Notes: a model not told the origin generated them from the letters alone. DNA of 64,000 nt from Candidatus Tisiphia endosymbiont of Nemotelus nigrinus (GCF_964026475.1 NZ_OZ032151.1:682001-746000); one strand, 5' to 3'; positions 11,009-21,208 are shown, numbered from the stretch's first letter. A program made the numbers and translations.

Positions 11009-12499
11009 ATGTCAGAAATTATAAAATTAACCATAACACAAGCCTTGAAATCGTTAAAAAACAGAGAGTTTTCATGTGTTGAGTTGACTAAAGCTCATAT
11101 TGCAGAAATGGGTAAGCATAAAGAGCTAAATGCCTATATTACTGAAACTACAGATACTGCTTTAGAGGGAGCTAAAATTGCTGATCAAAACTATCATAAG
11201 GGGGTAGAAAGATCATTAGAAGGTATTCCCATTGCTGTAAAAGATCTTTTTTGTACAAAAGGGGTGCGTACTACTGCTGGTTCAAGAATGCTTGGTAATT
11301 TTATACCAACATACGAGTCAACTGTCAGCCAAAAAGTCCAGGATCATGGGACAATAATGCTCGGTAAGGCTAATATGGATGAGTTTGCCATGGGTTCTGC
11401 TAATATTACCAGCTATTTTGGTAACGTTATTAATCCTTGGAAAGCTGTTGATGCACCTGCGATTCCACTAGTTCCTGGTGGCTCTTCTGGAGGCTCATCA
11501 GCGTCTGTCAGTGCTTTTTTGGCTATGGCAGCTCTTGGAAGTGATACAGGTGGTTCTGTTCGTCAGCCTGCTAGTTATACGGGAATTGTTGGATTCAAAC
11601 CAACATATGGCCGGTGTTCTAGATATGGTATGGTTGCTTTTGCTAGTTCACTTGACCAAGCTGGCGTGCTTACAAGAACCGTCGAGGATACTGCCTTAAT
11701 GCTACAAGCCATGATAGGTTTTGATGAGAAAGATTCTACTTCTATAAATTCCGATATACCACAACTAAGACCCGCCTGTAATGCTAGTGTAAAAAACATG
11801 AAGATAGGTGTTCCATTTGATATTATGAAACAAGATGGTATACAACCGGATATTATTAAAATGTGGCGTCATGCTATCGATGTTCTTAAAAATGATGGAG
11901 CAGAAATTATTGATATTTCATTGCCACATTCTAAATATGCTCTAGCTGCATATTATGTGATAGCACCTGCTGAGAGCTCATCTAATTTATCAAGGTATGA
12001 TGGTATAAGATATGGTTTTAGGACAGAAAATAATGGAAGCTCTATTGAAGAAATGTATGAAAAAACAAGGAGTGCTGGTTTTGGTTCTGAAGTTAAAAGA
12101 CGTATTATGATTGGTACTTATTTGCTTTCATCTACTCTTATGGATGCTTATTACTTAAAAGCACAAAAAATAAGACGTTTGATTTCAGATGATTTTAACA
12201 AAGCTTTTGAGCAAGTTGAGGCAATAATTATGCCATCCGCACCATCGGAAACTTTTAACTTAGGTGAGAAACAAGATAATCCTGTGACAATGTATTTGAA
12301 CGATTTATTTACTATTCCAGCTAGTCTTGCCGGTCTTCCTTGTTGTTCTGTACCTGCTGCATTATCTTCTAGAGGATTACCTCTTGGCATGCAAGTAATA
12401 GGTAAAGCCCTTGATGAATATAATACTATAAAGGTAGCAGCAGCAATCGAACGTGGTTCAAGTAATATTAGTTTTATATATTCTAATAAACGGAGTTAA
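11009..12499 (+). CDS. gatA: Asp-tRNA(Asn)/Glu-tRNA(Gln) amidotransferase subunit A
   Basis: This amidase subunit releases ammonia from glutamine for conversion of mischarged Glu-tRNA(Gln) or Asp-tRNA(Asn). The 496 residues have the amidase-signature Ser-cisSer-Lys apparatus: Lys78 in IAVKDLF, the Gly/Ser-rich GGSSGGSS (157-164) and [12 protein letters not shown] (177-188). The next gene is nuoM rather than gatB. In related genomes gatB often follows, so the order has been altered or is lineage-specific. Confidence 0.98.
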   Translation: MSEIIKLTITQALKSLKNREFSCVELTKAHIAEMGKHKELNAYITETTDTALEGAKIADQNYHKGVERSLEGIPIAVKDLFCTKGVRTTAGSRMLGNFIPTYESTVSQKVQDHGTIMLGKANMDEFAMGSANITSYFGNVINPWKAVDAPAIPLVPGGSSGGSSASVSAFLAMAALGSDTGGSVRQPASYTGIVGFKPTYGRCSRYGMVAFASSLDQAGVLTRTVEDTALMLQAMIGFDEKDSTSINSDIPQLRPACNASVKNMKIGVPFDIMKQDGIQPDIIKMWRHAIDVLKNDGAEIIDISLPHSKYALAAYYVIAPAESSSNLSRYDGIRYGFRTENNGSSIEEMYEKTRSAGFGSEVKRRIMIGTYLLSSTLMDAYYLKAQKIRRLISDDFNKAFEQVEAIIMPSAPSETFNLGEKQDNPVTMYLNDLFTIPASLAGLPCCSVPAALSSRGLPLGMQVIGKALDEYNTIKVAAAIERGSSNISFIYSNKRS

Positions 12500-12519
12500 T
12501 TGGATTATTAGAGCTTAGA

Positions 12520-14016
12520 ATGTCAGAGTTACCTATCTTATCAATAAGCATTTTCTTGCCTTTACTAAGTGCATTATATATCTTATTGTTTATTAAACAA
12601 AGTAGGTCGGTTAATAAACAAATTTATGCGATATATGTTGCAGTTCTAAGCTCGGTATTGACACTAATATCTACTATTTATTTATTAGTTCAATTTGATA
12701 GTAAATCAAAACTTTATCAGTTCGTAGAACGCTATAGTTGGATTCAATCTATAGGTCTTGAATTCCACATTGGAGTTGATGGAATCTCAATATTTTTTGT
12801 TGTTCTAACCAGCTTTTTAACCCTTATTTGTATTATAGCTAGCCTATTTACCATCAAAAAATATATCAAAGAATTCTTGTTTTGTTTTTTATTAATTGAA
12901 TCTTTCTGCATTGGGGCTTTTTCCTCAATGAATTTATTATTATTTTACTTGTTTTTTGAAGTAATATTAATCCCTATGTATATAATTATAGGAGTTTGGG
13001 GAGGTGAGAATAGAGTTTATGCGGCTATAAAATTCTTCTTGTATACTTTCTTTGGTTCGGTATTTTTCTTATTGTCACTCATATATATTTATAGTCAAGT
13101 TCATAGTTTTAATATGCTTGAACTGAACGAATTATTACCTTCATTAGCATTATCGGTGCAGAAAGTTTTGTGGTTGGCAATCTTTATAGCCTTTGCAGTA
13201 AAAGTGCCTATGATACCATTTCACACTTGGCTTCCTGATGCACACGTACAAGCACCAACGGCTGGGTCTGTCATTTTGGCAGGTATCTTATTAAAACTTG
13301 GAACATATGGTTTTTTACGTGTATCATTGCCAATGTTTCCGAATATATCAAAAGAATTTGCATTTTATGTATTAGTGCTGAGTATATTTGCTGTAATATA
13401 TAGTTCATTAGTGGCACTAGCTCAAAGAGACATGAAAAAGATGATAGCTTATTCATCAATAGCTCATATGGGATATGTTACTGGGGGGATTTTTAGCTTG
13501 ACAGAAATGGGGATTAAGGGAGCAATATATCAAATGATTAGCCACGGTGTGGTAGCATCTGCTTTGTTTTTGATAGTTGGTACTTTATACGACAGATTGC
13601 ATACTAAAGAGATAGACCAATATGGTGGCGTGGCAAATAAAATGCCAATACTTGCTACTTTTTTTATGATTGCTATGCTTGGCTCTATAGGTTTACCAGG
13701 CACTAGTGGTTTTATAGGAGAGTTCCTAAGTTTGATAGGTATTTATCAAGCTAATGTAGTGATAGCCATGGTAAGTGCTGTTGGTATTATTCTTGGAGCT
13801 GTTTATATGCTAAAACTTTACAAAGAAGTAATGTTGGGACAAATTACTAATGTTCGGGTTGCAAATTTTAAAGATATGTATCTCTATGAGATAGTTGCAA
13901 TCACACCATTATGTATAGTAATAATTTATTTAGGTTTGCTGCCAAATACGATTATGAACATGCTTGATATATCAATTCACAAAATTTTGTTACAACTATT
14001 ATATGTTGTAAAATAA
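12520..14016 (+). CDS. nuoM: NADH-quinone oxidoreductase subunit M
   Basis: This is a proton-pumping antiporter-like membrane subunit of respiratory complex I. The 498-residue protein has about 14 hydrophobic segments. It carries the NuoM signature FHTWLPDAHVQAPTAGSVIL near residue 233, with its key Lys in LLKLGTYG, and the conserved helix Glu in LFFEVILIPMYI. It lies 20 bp after gatA and away from other nuo genes in the window. An Mrp-type antiporter D subunit is the main alternative, but the motifs fit NuoM better. Confidence 0.93.
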   Translation: MSELPILSISIFLPLLSALYILLFIKQSRSVNKQIYAIYVAVLSSVLTLISTIYLLVQFDSKSKLYQFVERYSWIQSIGLEFHIGVDGISIFFVVLTSFLTLICIIASLFTIKKYIKEFLFCFLLIESFCIGAFSSMNLLLFYLFFEVILIPMYIIIGVWGGENRVYAAIKFFLYTFFGSVFFLLSLIYIYSQVHSFNMLELNELLPSLALSVQKVLWLAIFIAFAVKVPMIPFHTWLPDAHVQAPTAGSVILAGILLKLGTYGFLRVSLPMFPNISKEFAFYVLVLSIFAVIYSSLVALAQRDMKKMIAYSSIAHMGYVTGGIFSLTEMGIKGAIYQMISHGVVASALFLIVGTLYDRLHTKEIDQYGGVANKMPILATFFMIAMLGSIGLPGTSGFIGEFLSLIGIYQANVVIAMVSAVGIILGAVYMLKLYKEVMLGQITNVRVANFKDMYLYEIVAITPLCIVIIYLGLLPNTIMNMLDISIHKILLQLLYVVK

Positions 14017-14048
14017 TCGCTTAATTCGATATAATTAATAGGTATAAT

Positions 14049-15812
14049 ATGGCAGATCCTACTAAAATAGAGCCGAAACAACGGTGGAAAGATGCAATAG
14101 GAAAATTTAAACGAGCAATAATATCTGAGCAATATGGTCATGACGAATTAGTTGATTGCGTTAGAGTAAGGATATCAGGCACTATAGAGCAGGATAAAAT
14201 TAAGCCATATCTTGAAGAAATTACTCAAGCTAAGCAAACTCTTAATGGTTACGAATATCCAATTCTACGGATGAGTGAAACTGAGTTAAAAAGTCATCAA
14301 CTATTTTATGATAAACAATCTAATAGTTTAGTTGATAGTAATAATCAAATCGCCACTACTTTTGGTAAGGAAAGTAAACATACCAAAAACATTCAAGCTT
14401 TTGTAATGGCAAAAGATGGATCATTTTATATTGGTACTCATAAAGGGCAATATAATCCCATAGAGCCTACTCTAACACATGCTTCGTTTTTAGGTGGTAG
14501 ACCAGCAGAACTGGCAGGTATGGTTAGTATTAATGAGGATGGTAAGATAGATATGATTAGTAGTGATAGTGGTCATTATGCCCCCGAATCATTGGATATG
14601 TATCGAGGAATTAAAAAATTACAAGAATTAATGCCAGGAGTTTTTACTTCCGATTCTAGCATCGGCTATTATTATAATGAAACTACCCATAATATGAAAG
14701 TGAGTGAATTCCTAGAAATGATGGAAAAACCTACTATTAATGGTATACCACTAAATCAAGAACTTAGAAATGAAAGAATTAAACAAACAAAAGAATATAC
14801 AGAAAATCTAAAAAATGCTGTTTCTATCAAGATTGATAGTAATGAAGCAGATTTACCAAATGCTATAGCAAACTTAACTAAAGAAAAACAACAAGAATTA
14901 GCAAAAGGGCTAAAGCAACCAATGGTTAGCTTGTCTGTGATAGGTTCTGAACAAAAGCCTAAAGCTTATAGTGTATCTGAGCTAACAATTGCGGTTCTAA
15001 ATTCTGGTAAAGCAGATTCTATGCAAAACTTATTGGACTCTGGGATCAGCAATAGGAAAGAATTTTATGAAATAAGACCTTTATATTATGCTACTGCACA
15101 AGGTAACACAGATATTGTGAAAACAATGCTTAATAATCCAAATATGCAGGAATCTTTAAAGCAAGAAACACTTTATCCAATACCTACTACTTTACATATG
15201 TCAGCTGCACTTGGTAATACTGATATAATAACTGAAATACTAAAATATCCTGTAGGACGTGAACTATTAACGCAAAAAGACTTGAACGGCGATATTCCTT
15301 TGGAAGTTGCTAACAGATATGGCAACAACTTAGCAGTTAATATTCTAGAGAAAGAATATTTTGAATTAGCTAAGGAACAGTTGGCAAAATATTTTAAAAC
15401 ACAGATGGAAGGTAAGGAACTTATTACTACAGCTCATCAGAATGAAATGAAAAAGGGTGTAATAGCGATATTATCTCCTATGATTACAGGAAATAGAAAA
15501 TATGATGACATTACAGAAGTTGCCGGATCGATAGTTAGAAAATCTGCTAAAATTGCTGATAAAAAATTAGATTGGAAACAGAAATTTGCAGAAATAGGTG
15601 ATATCATAAAGGATGCATTGCCAAAAATCTTTTTTAATGAAAGAAAGCAAAAATTTAGAAATATATTAAATGACAAAAATATTACAAATGAATTACAAAA
15701 ACTCCGCAAAGATTATCAAGTAAAGAATGATAATAGCAATGTAAAAAAAACGACTCCCATAGCACAAATAAAAACTGTAAAAAATAATAAAAGAGATCAA
15801 ATGAGTTTATAA
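14049..15812 (+). CDS. Ankyrin-repeat protein with SGHY-type N-terminal domain; possible host effector
   Basis: The 587-residue soluble protein has no signal peptide. Residues about 110-195 hold a distinct block: a KDGSFYIGTHKG stretch, then HASFLGGRPAELAG (144-157) and SSDSGHYAPESLDMY (171-185). This H-S-F-L-G-G ... S-G-H-Y pattern resembles a domain I associate with plant IQM-type proteins and some bacterial effectors; that link is from memory. Residues about 312-445 hold ankyrin repeats (RPLYYATAQGNTDIVKTML, TTLHMSAALGNTDIITEIL). The C-terminus is lysine-rich. Ankyrin proteins are common secreted effectors in Rickettsiales, but secretion here is inferred only. Confidence 0.75.
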   Translation: MADPTKIEPKQRWKDAIGKFKRAIISEQYGHDELVDCVRVRISGTIEQDKIKPYLEEITQAKQTLNGYEYPILRMSETELKSHQLFYDKQSNSLVDSNNQIATTFGKESKHTKNIQAFVMAKDGSFYIGTHKGQYNPIEPTLTHASFLGGRPAELAGMVSINEDGKIDMISSDSGHYAPESLDMYRGIKKLQELMPGVFTSDSSIGYYYNETTHNMKVSEFLEMMEKPTINGIPLNQELRNERIKQTKEYTENLKNAVSIKIDSNEADLPNAIANLTKEKQQELAKGLKQPMVSLSVIGSEQKPKAYSVSELTIAVLNSGKADSMQNLLDSGISNRKEFYEIRPLYYATAQGNTDIVKTMLNNPNMQESLKQETLYPIPTTLHMSAALGNTDIITEILKYPVGRELLTQKDLNGDIPLEVANRYGNNLAVNILEKEYFELAKEQLAKYFKTQMEGKELITTAHQNEMKKGVIAILSPMITGNRKYDDITEVAGSIVRKSAKIADKKLDWKQKFAEIGDIIKDALPKIFFNERKQKFRNILNDKNITNELQKLRKDYQVKNDNSNVKKTTPIAQIKTVKNNKRDQMSL

Positions 15813-15856
15813 AGATTTACTTTTAGTCAAGCCTATTTCTTGGACAAATAGAGCAG

Positions 15857-16092
15857 GGCGATTTAAAAGTCACAATTAATGGTAGAAAAATTTGTTTTAG
15901 AAAATGCATAAATGTCATTGCGAGTAGTCGCAAAGCGACGACGTGGCAATCCAGAAGTTGCAGCGGTAAAAATAAAACTAGCCAGCTGTTTATTTGGATT
16001 GCCACGCCACTTCGTGGTTCGCGATGACAATCATTCGTTTCTGTAATTTAGCGCCTTCTGTCATTAGTTGCAATTTTTAAATCGCCCTGTAC
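15857..16092. repeat. Large nested palindrome (outer AGGGCGATTTAAAAGT arm, inner GTCATTGCGAG element)
   Basis: The outer arms GGGCGATTTAAAAGTCACAA and TTGCAATTTTTAAATCGCCC enclose an inner palindrome at about 15914-16028, with GTCATTGCGAGTAGTCG and CGATGAC ends and CCACGCCACTTCGTGG. Half-copies of the outer arm occur at 2802-2856 and 46615-46668. No gene is seen in 15813-16188 otherwise. Confidence 0.7.
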
Positions 16093-16188
16093 TATACATG
16101 AAGTACGTGTGTGCTAGACTGATATTTTCAAAAAATAATTATTCAAAGCATTATTAGTTATTAATATTAATTAAATAAAGATATACCA

Positions 16189-16458
16189 ATGAGCAAAAGC
16201 AAAATGAACAACTTAGTGTTCAATCTTATCTATGATTCCCTTTTCGATTCGTTTACTATAGGATTCCTTAATACAATATCAAAGAATTTAGCATTCTCAA
16301 ACCATTTGGCTAAATCAACAGATCATATGCCATCAGGGTATGATGAACAAGTAAAAAAGATATTATGTGTTTTACATAGAATGAAGTTAAGGGAACTAGG
16401 AGACGAGCTAGAGCATAAAAAACATATTATTAGTATCCTCAGTAATGAACTATTATAG
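16189..16458 (+). CDS. Small hypothetical protein, possibly truncated
   Basis: The 89-residue ORF MSKSKMNNLVF... is mostly polar and helical at the C-terminus, with no family I recognise. Its frame is closed within a few bases of the left end of the 255-bp nested palindrome, so that repeat probably supplies the stop. Beyond the repeat, the same frame continues PLKELAVTLS before a stop. It and the ORF at 16724 may be pieces of one older gene. Confidence 0.4.
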   Translation: MSKSKMNNLVFNLIYDSLFDSFTIGFLNTISKNLAFSNHLAKSTDHMPSGYDEQVKKILCVLHRMKLRELGDELEHKKHIISILSNELL

Positions 16459-16712
16459 CACTTAACATATATGTTCATATTAGTGCTAGGTTATAAGAAC
16501 GAACAACCGTCATATGTGGACGAAGTCCATTGATGGGTTTGGACGGAGTCCATGCCGTCATTGCGAGGAGTCACTTTAGGCGACGAAGCAATCCAAAAGT
16601 TGCAACAGCACGCTGTTCATTTGGATCGCCGCACCACTTCGTGGCTCGCGATGACGGTTGTTCGTTCTTATAATCTAGCACTAATATGAACATATATGTT
16701 AAGTGCTATACC
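16459..16712. repeat. 255-bp nested palindrome, copy 1
   Basis: The outer arms AGCACTTAACATATATGTTC and GAACATATATGTTAAGTGCT are exact complements. Inside are AAGAACGAACAACCGTCAT / ATGACGGTTGTTCGTTCTT arms and an inner GTCATTGCGAG-type palindrome. It is nearly identical to 19456-19713, in the same orientation. Confidence 0.9.
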
Positions 16713-16723
16713 TCTAAAGGAAC

Positions 16724-16963
16724 TTGCCGTTACTTTATCTTAAGGCAATTAAGGAGGCAGCTACAGATGAGCGTAATGACATATTGAGTAAGTGTCAAAA
16801 TAGTTCTGAATTGCTTCAGATAGAAAAGTTATTCTCTATTAACCGTGCTGTTAGCAATCCAGACTCTATTATTACTCAGTTTGGATTTATAATGAGAGAA
16901 GACGTTGTTGTATTTGTAGGAGAAGCTAGTGATAATAGTCTATATCATGAAACCTCTGTATAG
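16724..16963 (+). pseudogene. ORF fragment downstream of the palindrome, unknown family
   Basis: About 79 codons can be read from a TTG, preceded two codons upstream by an in-frame stop next to the palindrome. The product (KAIKEAATDERNDIL... EDVVVFVGEASD) looks like real protein sequence but has no plausible start with a ribosome-binding site. It is likely the 3' part of a gene broken by the palindrome and a frameshift. I do not recognise it. Confidence 0.3.
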
Positions 16964-16997
16964 ATTAATAATCATAAACCTCTGCCAATAATCGCTC

Positions 16998-17243
16998 TTA
17001 GCTGGTTTGCTCTATCTTTTCTACGACAATAGTCGAATCTGCCTGCTTAGTGACTTTTTCAATCTTTAAGCGAGCGGCTTGTAGCTTTTTTTCACAGTGA
17101 TCTTTTAGTAAAATCCCTCTTTCAAAGCTACTAATTGATGAATCTAAACTTTCTTCGCCAGTATCAATTTTTTTTACAATTTCTTTTAGTTCAGCTAAAG
17201 CTGCTTCAAAGCTCATATTTTCAATAGATATTAAGTCTGACAT
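16998..17243 (-). CDS. xseB: Exodeoxyribonuclease VII small subunit
   Basis: XseB partners XseA in a single-strand-specific exonuclease used in DNA repair. The 81-residue product has the family pattern [34 protein letters not shown], followed by a coiled C-terminal segment. ATG 17243 is chosen because GGAGAG lies upstream; a GTG directly before it is also in frame. It follows the desaturase gene by 11 bp on the same strand. xseA is not in the window. Confidence 0.92.
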   Translation of the reverse strand: MSDLISIENMSFEAALAELKEIVKKIDTGEESLDSSISSFERGILLKDHCEKKLQAARLKIEKVTKQADSTIVVEKIEQTS

Positions 17244-17254
17244 CACGATCTCTC

Positions 17255-18445
17255 CTAGTTCCTAGCGTATTTTCTATCTAGTTCGTTATATAACCTATAA
17301 ATTGCCATCTCACGATCTTTAATCTTTTTACTAGCAATTTTTAGTAATCGCTCTGACGATTGCTCTGTTAACTGAATTGATGACTGCAATTGTTCAGCAA
17401 GCTTTTTCAGTGATTCCTGAATTTCTATAAAAGATTTTTTTAATTGAGATTTAACCGATATAGAAGAGCTTTCAATCTCATTAAGTTTTACATATACACG
17501 CTCTACTAGTTGATTAATTTTATCTTGCAGTAAACTTAATTGTTGTTTTCTGCCCTCTATTAGATATTTACTAGTCTCGTTTGCCCTCGCTTGTATTCTA
17601 ATTTCAGGTGTAACTTCTAAATTCCAAGCTAGCCCTAATTTACTCATCAGATATATTATCCATTTATGGACATCGAAATGATACCACTTAGCACCATTAC
17701 GATAATCTGATGGGAATGCATGATGGAAATTATGCCAATTCTCACCTAATAAGAATAAAGCCATCCACCAAATATCTCCGGCAGTACCTTTGTAATATTT
17801 CTTACTACCAACGAAATGACATAGAGAATTAACGCAAAAAGTTGCATGTTGCTGCAGTGCTCTACCAATAGCAATAAACAAGAAACCAGCATAGGCAGAG
17901 GTAATAGTTCCGCCAATCAAATAACCTATTAATGCAGGTGGTACAGTGTTCATAAATATAGAAATTCTCCAGTAATGTTTTAATTGCCATCTTAGCAATT
18001 TGTTCTTACCAAGTTTAACCATAGTAACTCGGTCAATGGACTTATAGCTTCCATCAATGATCATCCAGCCAATATGTGACCATAAAAACCCTAAAATTCT
18101 ATTCTCAAACTTTAACGGGCTATGCGGGTCTTGTTCTTTGTCAGTATAAGTATGGTGTATGAAATGATTTGATGCCCATGATAACGCTGGTCCTTGTAAC
18201 GTACCCGCTGACATCATGACAAGAATAAATTCAACCACCTTATTTGTTTTAAATGCATGATGTGACCATAGGCGATGCAACCCAACACCAACAGTAATAT
18301 TAGAGCCATAATAACCTATTATAAACAAACTTATCTCAAATATGCCTATCTTATGGATAGTGTAGTATTTTATAGCCAAACATGAAAGTATGATTGGGTA
18401 TATAATTAGCACAAAGAAAATAGACCAAACGATTCTTTTTAGCAT
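17255..18445 (-). CDS. Acyl-CoA/fatty acid delta-9 desaturase with coiled-coil C-terminal tail
   Basis: This membrane di-iron desaturase inserts a cis double bond in acyl chains and so sets membrane fluidity. The 396 residues show the three histidine boxes HRLWSH (57-62), HFIHH (94-98) and HNFHH (238-242) between four or more hydrophobic segments, as in the stearoyl-CoA desaturase family. The desaturase core ends near residue 285. The remaining 110 residues form a polar, heptad-rich helix ([20 protein letters not shown] onward) not typical of the family. It is co-oriented with xseB and probably co-transcribed. Confidence 0.9.
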   Translation of the reverse strand: MLKRIVWSIFFVLIIYPIILSCLAIKYYTIHKIGIFEISLFIIGYYGSNITVGVGLHRLWSHHAFKTNKVVEFILVMMSAGTLQGPALSWASNHFIHHTYTDKEQDPHSPLKFENRILGFLWSHIGWMIIDGSYKSIDRVTMVKLGKNKLLRWQLKHYWRISIFMNTVPPALIGYLIGGTITSAYAGFLFIAIGRALQQHATFCVNSLCHFVGSKKYYKGTAGDIWWMALFLLGENWHNFHHAFPSDYRNGAKWYHFDVHKWIIYLMSKLGLAWNLEVTPEIRIQARANETSKYLIEGRKQQLSLLQDKINQLVERVYVKLNEIESSSISVKSQLKKSFIEIQESLKKLAEQLQSSIQLTEQSSERLLKIASKKIKDREMAIYRLYNELDRKYARN

Positions 18446-18518
18446 ATATCTAACTTTTAATTAAATAAAATATCCTCAGTATTATAGCAGGTAATGCAAT
18501 ATATTGCAATATGTTGTA

Positions 18519-18971
18519 TTACATTTTACGCTTCCATAATTTATTAAACATACGTTGTCCGAAATAGAAGCTAATAATGCCGGCAAAAATAGCCTGATCA
18601 TCTATATTCCATAAAACATCAAGATATTCCACAAGGATTGCCGTACTTTGTATGGTTTTATATTGCACATATTTAACATAGGCATACATAATAAAAAAAC
18701 TATAGGCTAGAACAGGTCTAACTGAGCCATTCAAGGCATCGACCCAATTAATGCCTAATTTATATGTTGAATATAAAGTATTATTCTCCGCCATGTCTTT
18801 TGAAACGTTAAGCTCTGTGAGTAGTTTGGTATTACCTAATTTATGGCTTTCAATTTGCCGATCTAAAAGATTAAGCTCATGTTTTTTATCATTTTGATCC
18901 TTTAGAATTTTTAAAATTTCTGGGATAATTGAGCTAATAAAGCTCGTTATTGAAGCAAGTAGTGTAATCAT
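18519..18971 (-). CDS. Holin of 3-TM family (gene-transfer-agent type)
   Basis: The 150-residue protein has an N-terminal hydrophobic segment and a charged helical middle (QNDKKHELNLLDRQIESHKL). It then has NGSVRPVLAYSFFIMYAYV (from about residue 80) and a C-terminal hydrophobic segment with FYFGQRMFNKLW. The ALNGSVRPxLAY pattern is characteristic, as I recall it, of the GTA_holin_3TM family, which releases gene transfer agent particles in Alphaproteobacteria. No capsid, terminase or endolysin genes are nearby, so this is an orphan. Confidence 0.7.
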   Translation of the reverse strand: MITLLASITSFISSIIPEILKILKDQNDKKHELNLLDRQIESHKLGNTKLLTELNVSKDMAENNTLYSTYKLGINWVDALNGSVRPVLAYSFFIMYAYVKYVQYKTIQSTAILVEYLDVLWNIDDQAIFAGIISFYFGQRMFNKLWKRKM

Positions 18972-19109
18972 AAAAATCTCATTAATTCTTGTATGAGATC
19001 ATTATACTAAAATTTTTCTTTGCACTAATAGCTGTCATCCACTTTTTTTTAATTCTAATCAAATTATTTGACTATATAGCTAACCCTTTAAGATTCTAGA
19101 TATTTTCTC

Positions 19110-19206
19110 CGTCATTGCGAGGAAGGCAATAGGTCGACGAAGCAATCCAAATCCAACTATTTTTCTGGATTGCTTAGTCGCTAAAGTAGCTTCTCGCAAT
19201 GACGGA
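19110..19206. repeat. Palindrome, GTCATTGCGAG family
   Basis: The arms are CCGTCATTGCGAGGAAG and CTTCTCGCAATGACGG. The inner pair is GACGAAGCAATCCA / TGGATTGCTTAGTC. Confidence 0.8.
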
Positions 19207-19455
19207 GAAGTTGTCTAGAGCCTTAAATGGTTAGTTGTATGCATTAAATAAGTCACAATTGGTAAAATTTTATAAATTTTTTGTAAACTATTTAAAACCT
19301 TCTTGACTCTATAATTATAGTACAATATCCTAAAAATTCCATATAATCCCAAATTATCCCAAATGTGACCAAGCCTAATTATGGAATAATTTGTATAGGG
19401 TATGGTTATATAGCTAATTTGATTATTACTCCATCTATTATCGAGGAGTGGGTAA

Positions 19456-19713
19456 GTATAGCACTTAACATATATGTTCATATTAGTGCTAGGTTATAAG
19501 AACGAACAACCGTCATATGTGGACGAAGTCCATTGATGGGTTTGGACGGAGTCCATACCGTCATTGCGAGGAGTCACTTTAGGCGACGAAGCAATCCAAA
19601 AGTTGCAACAGCACGTTGTTCATTTGGATCGCCACACCACTTCGTGGCTCGCGATGACGGTTGTTCGTTCTTATAACCTAGCACTAATATGAACATATAT
19701 GTTAAGTGCTATA
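19456..19713. repeat. 255-bp nested palindrome, copy 2
   Basis: This is a near-identical copy of 16459-16712 in the same orientation, differing at only a few positions. The two copies bracket the xseB-desaturase-holin block. Confidence 0.9.
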
Positions 19714-19719
19714 CTACGA

Positions 19720-19767
19720 AGCAATGAATGTGGATTGTCACTACACTCACGTAGTCTCGCAATGACG
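19720..19767. repeat. Remnant of GTCATTGCGAG-family palindrome
   Basis: Only ACGAAGCAATGAATG, GGATTGTCAC and TCTCGCAATGACGAC remain, adjoining the nested palindrome. Confidence 0.5.
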
Positions 19768-19799
19768 ACACTACCAATTCTTGGAAGGTAAATAGGTAA

Positions 19800-20258
19800 A
19801 TGAATATTTTTTTGTCAAAATATATAAATAATCTTGATAAGAAAGGTAGGGTTTCAGTGCCAGCTAGCTATAGAGTCGCTTTGTCTGGTCAGTCATTTAA
19901 CGGAGTCATTGTCTATCCGTCTTTTAGAAATAAGTGTATTGAAGGCTGTAGTTTAAAGAGGCTTGAGGAATTAAGTCAAATGATCCAAACTTTAGACCCA
20001 TATTCTGAGGAACGAGATGCTTTTGAAACAATCATTCTTGGTGAGGCCATCCAACTTACGTTTGATGGTGAGGGTAGGGTGATTTTACCCAAATCTTTAA
20101 TAGAGCATGCTGATATATCAGAACAGGCGTGTTTTGTAGGGAAGGGATTAGTTTTTGAAATTTGGCAGCCGCAAAATTTTGAAACTTACCTTTCTTCAGC
20201 TCGGCAAATTGCTCAAGATAACCGTTTAACTCTTAAGAATATTAATAAGGATATATGA
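19800..20258 (+). CDS. mraZ: Transcriptional regulator MraZ
   Basis: This is the first gene of the division and cell-wall (dcw) cluster. MraZ is an AbrB-fold DNA-binding protein that forms rings and regulates its own operon. The 152-residue product has two SpoVT-AbrB-like halves: [19 protein letters not shown] (from about residue 7) and [22 protein letters not shown] (from about 84). It overlaps rsmH by 4 bp (ATGA), which points to translational coupling. Confidence 0.95.
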   Translation: MNIFLSKYINNLDKKGRVSVPASYRVALSGQSFNGVIVYPSFRNKCIEGCSLKRLEELSQMIQTLDPYSEERDAFETIILGEAIQLTFDGEGRVILPKSLIEHADISEQACFVGKGLVFEIWQPQNFETYLSSARQIAQDNRLTLKNINKDI

Positions 20259-21208
20259 TACAAGAATCCGCATTATCTCATATAGCTGTTCTGTTAAATG
20301 AAGTTAAGGAAGTCTTGTGTCCTAAAGATGGGGGGAATTATCTAGACTGTACTTTTGGTTTTGGTGGTTATAGTCGGATGATACTTGATTGTTGTAATTG
20401 TCAATTAGTGGCAATTGATCGTGATCCAAATGTTATAACTTATGCTAAGCAATTGATAAATGATTATCCTGGTAAAGTGAGATTTATTCAGACAGGTTTT
20501 GCTGAAAGCTTTTCAGAATTAGGTCCGTTGAAATTTGATGGGATAGTTATGGATTTAGGGGTTTCTTCTATGCAGATTGATTCTGGAGATAGAGGGTTTT
20601 CTTTTACTCATGATGGACCACTTGATATGAGAATGAGTGGGATAGGGGAGAGTGCTGCAGATTTTATAAATAAGGCTGATGAACAAGAAATAGCTGATGT
20701 GATTTATAAATATGGGGATGAATCTTATTCTCGAAGAATTGCTAAAAAAATTGTAGAACATAGGCGGTTAGAGCCGATTATCAATACAGCAAGATTTGCC
20801 CATATTGTTCGCAGTAGTATAGGTTTTCGCAAAGGTAAAATTGATACTGCTACTAAGACTTTTCAAGCAATTCGTATTTATATTAATGATGAATTGGGGC
20901 AATTAGAAAGATTTCTAAGTAATAGCAAGAATATTTTAGCCCCAAATGGTTGCCTAGTAATTGTTTCATTTCATTCGTTAGAAGATCGAATTGTTAAGAA
21001 TTTTTTTAAAGCAAATTCTGCTAAATTAGTTGCCAGGTCTAAATATGCGGCAAAATTTCTAGTTGAAGAAAATTCTAAGGAGTGGCTTAAAATTCTTACA
21101 AAAAAACCATTATGTCCATCGTCTAGGGAAGTTGCACTTAATCCAAGAGCAAGATCTGCAAAATTAAGGGCTGGACAAAAAATAGATGGTACTACATATG
21201 GTAGTTAG
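20255..21208 (+). CDS. rsmH: 16S rRNA (cytosine-1402-N4)-methyltransferase
   Basis: It methylates C1402 in the ribosomal P site, using SAM. The 317-residue product begins HIAVLLNEV, followed by the SAM-binding motif [14 protein letters not shown] (about 29-42). It continues with [28 protein letters not shown] and the C-terminal [15 protein letters not shown] and [11 protein letters not shown]. It is coupled to mraZ upstream by overlap and overlaps ftsL downstream. Confidence 0.98.
   Translation: MIQESALSHIAVLLNEVKEVLCPKDGGNYLDCTFGFGGYSRMILDCCNCQLVAIDRDPNVITYAKQLINDYPGKVRFIQTGFAESFSELGPLKFDGIVMDLGVSSMQIDSGDRGFSFTHDGPLDMRMSGIGESAADFINKADEQEIADVIYKYGDESYSRRIAKKIVEHRRLEPIINTARFAHIVRSSIGFRKGKIDTATKTFQAIRIYINDELGQLERFLSNSKNILAPNGCLVIVSFHSLEDRIVKNFFKANSAKLVARSKYAAKFLVEENSKEWLKILTKKPLCPSSREVALNPRARSAKLRAGQKIDGTTYGS

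Larger units (their letters stand above)
18972..19799. other. Repeat-filled intergenic region upstream of mraZ
   Basis: No convincing gene is present. The region holds a GTCATTGCGAG-family palindrome (19110-19206), the second 255-bp nested palindrome (19456-19713) and a palindrome remnant (19720-19767). A minus-strand ORF at 19215-19481 begins inside the nested palindrome and has no known family. Confidence 0.65.

Noticed and set aside
18519..18971. Prophage around the holin
   Set aside because: No capsid, terminase, tail or lysis genes are adjacent; neighbours are desaturase/xseB and the dcw cluster.
19215..19481. 88-codon minus-strand ORF upstream of mraZ
   Set aside because: It starts inside the 255-bp nested palindrome and shows no recognisable family or start signal.
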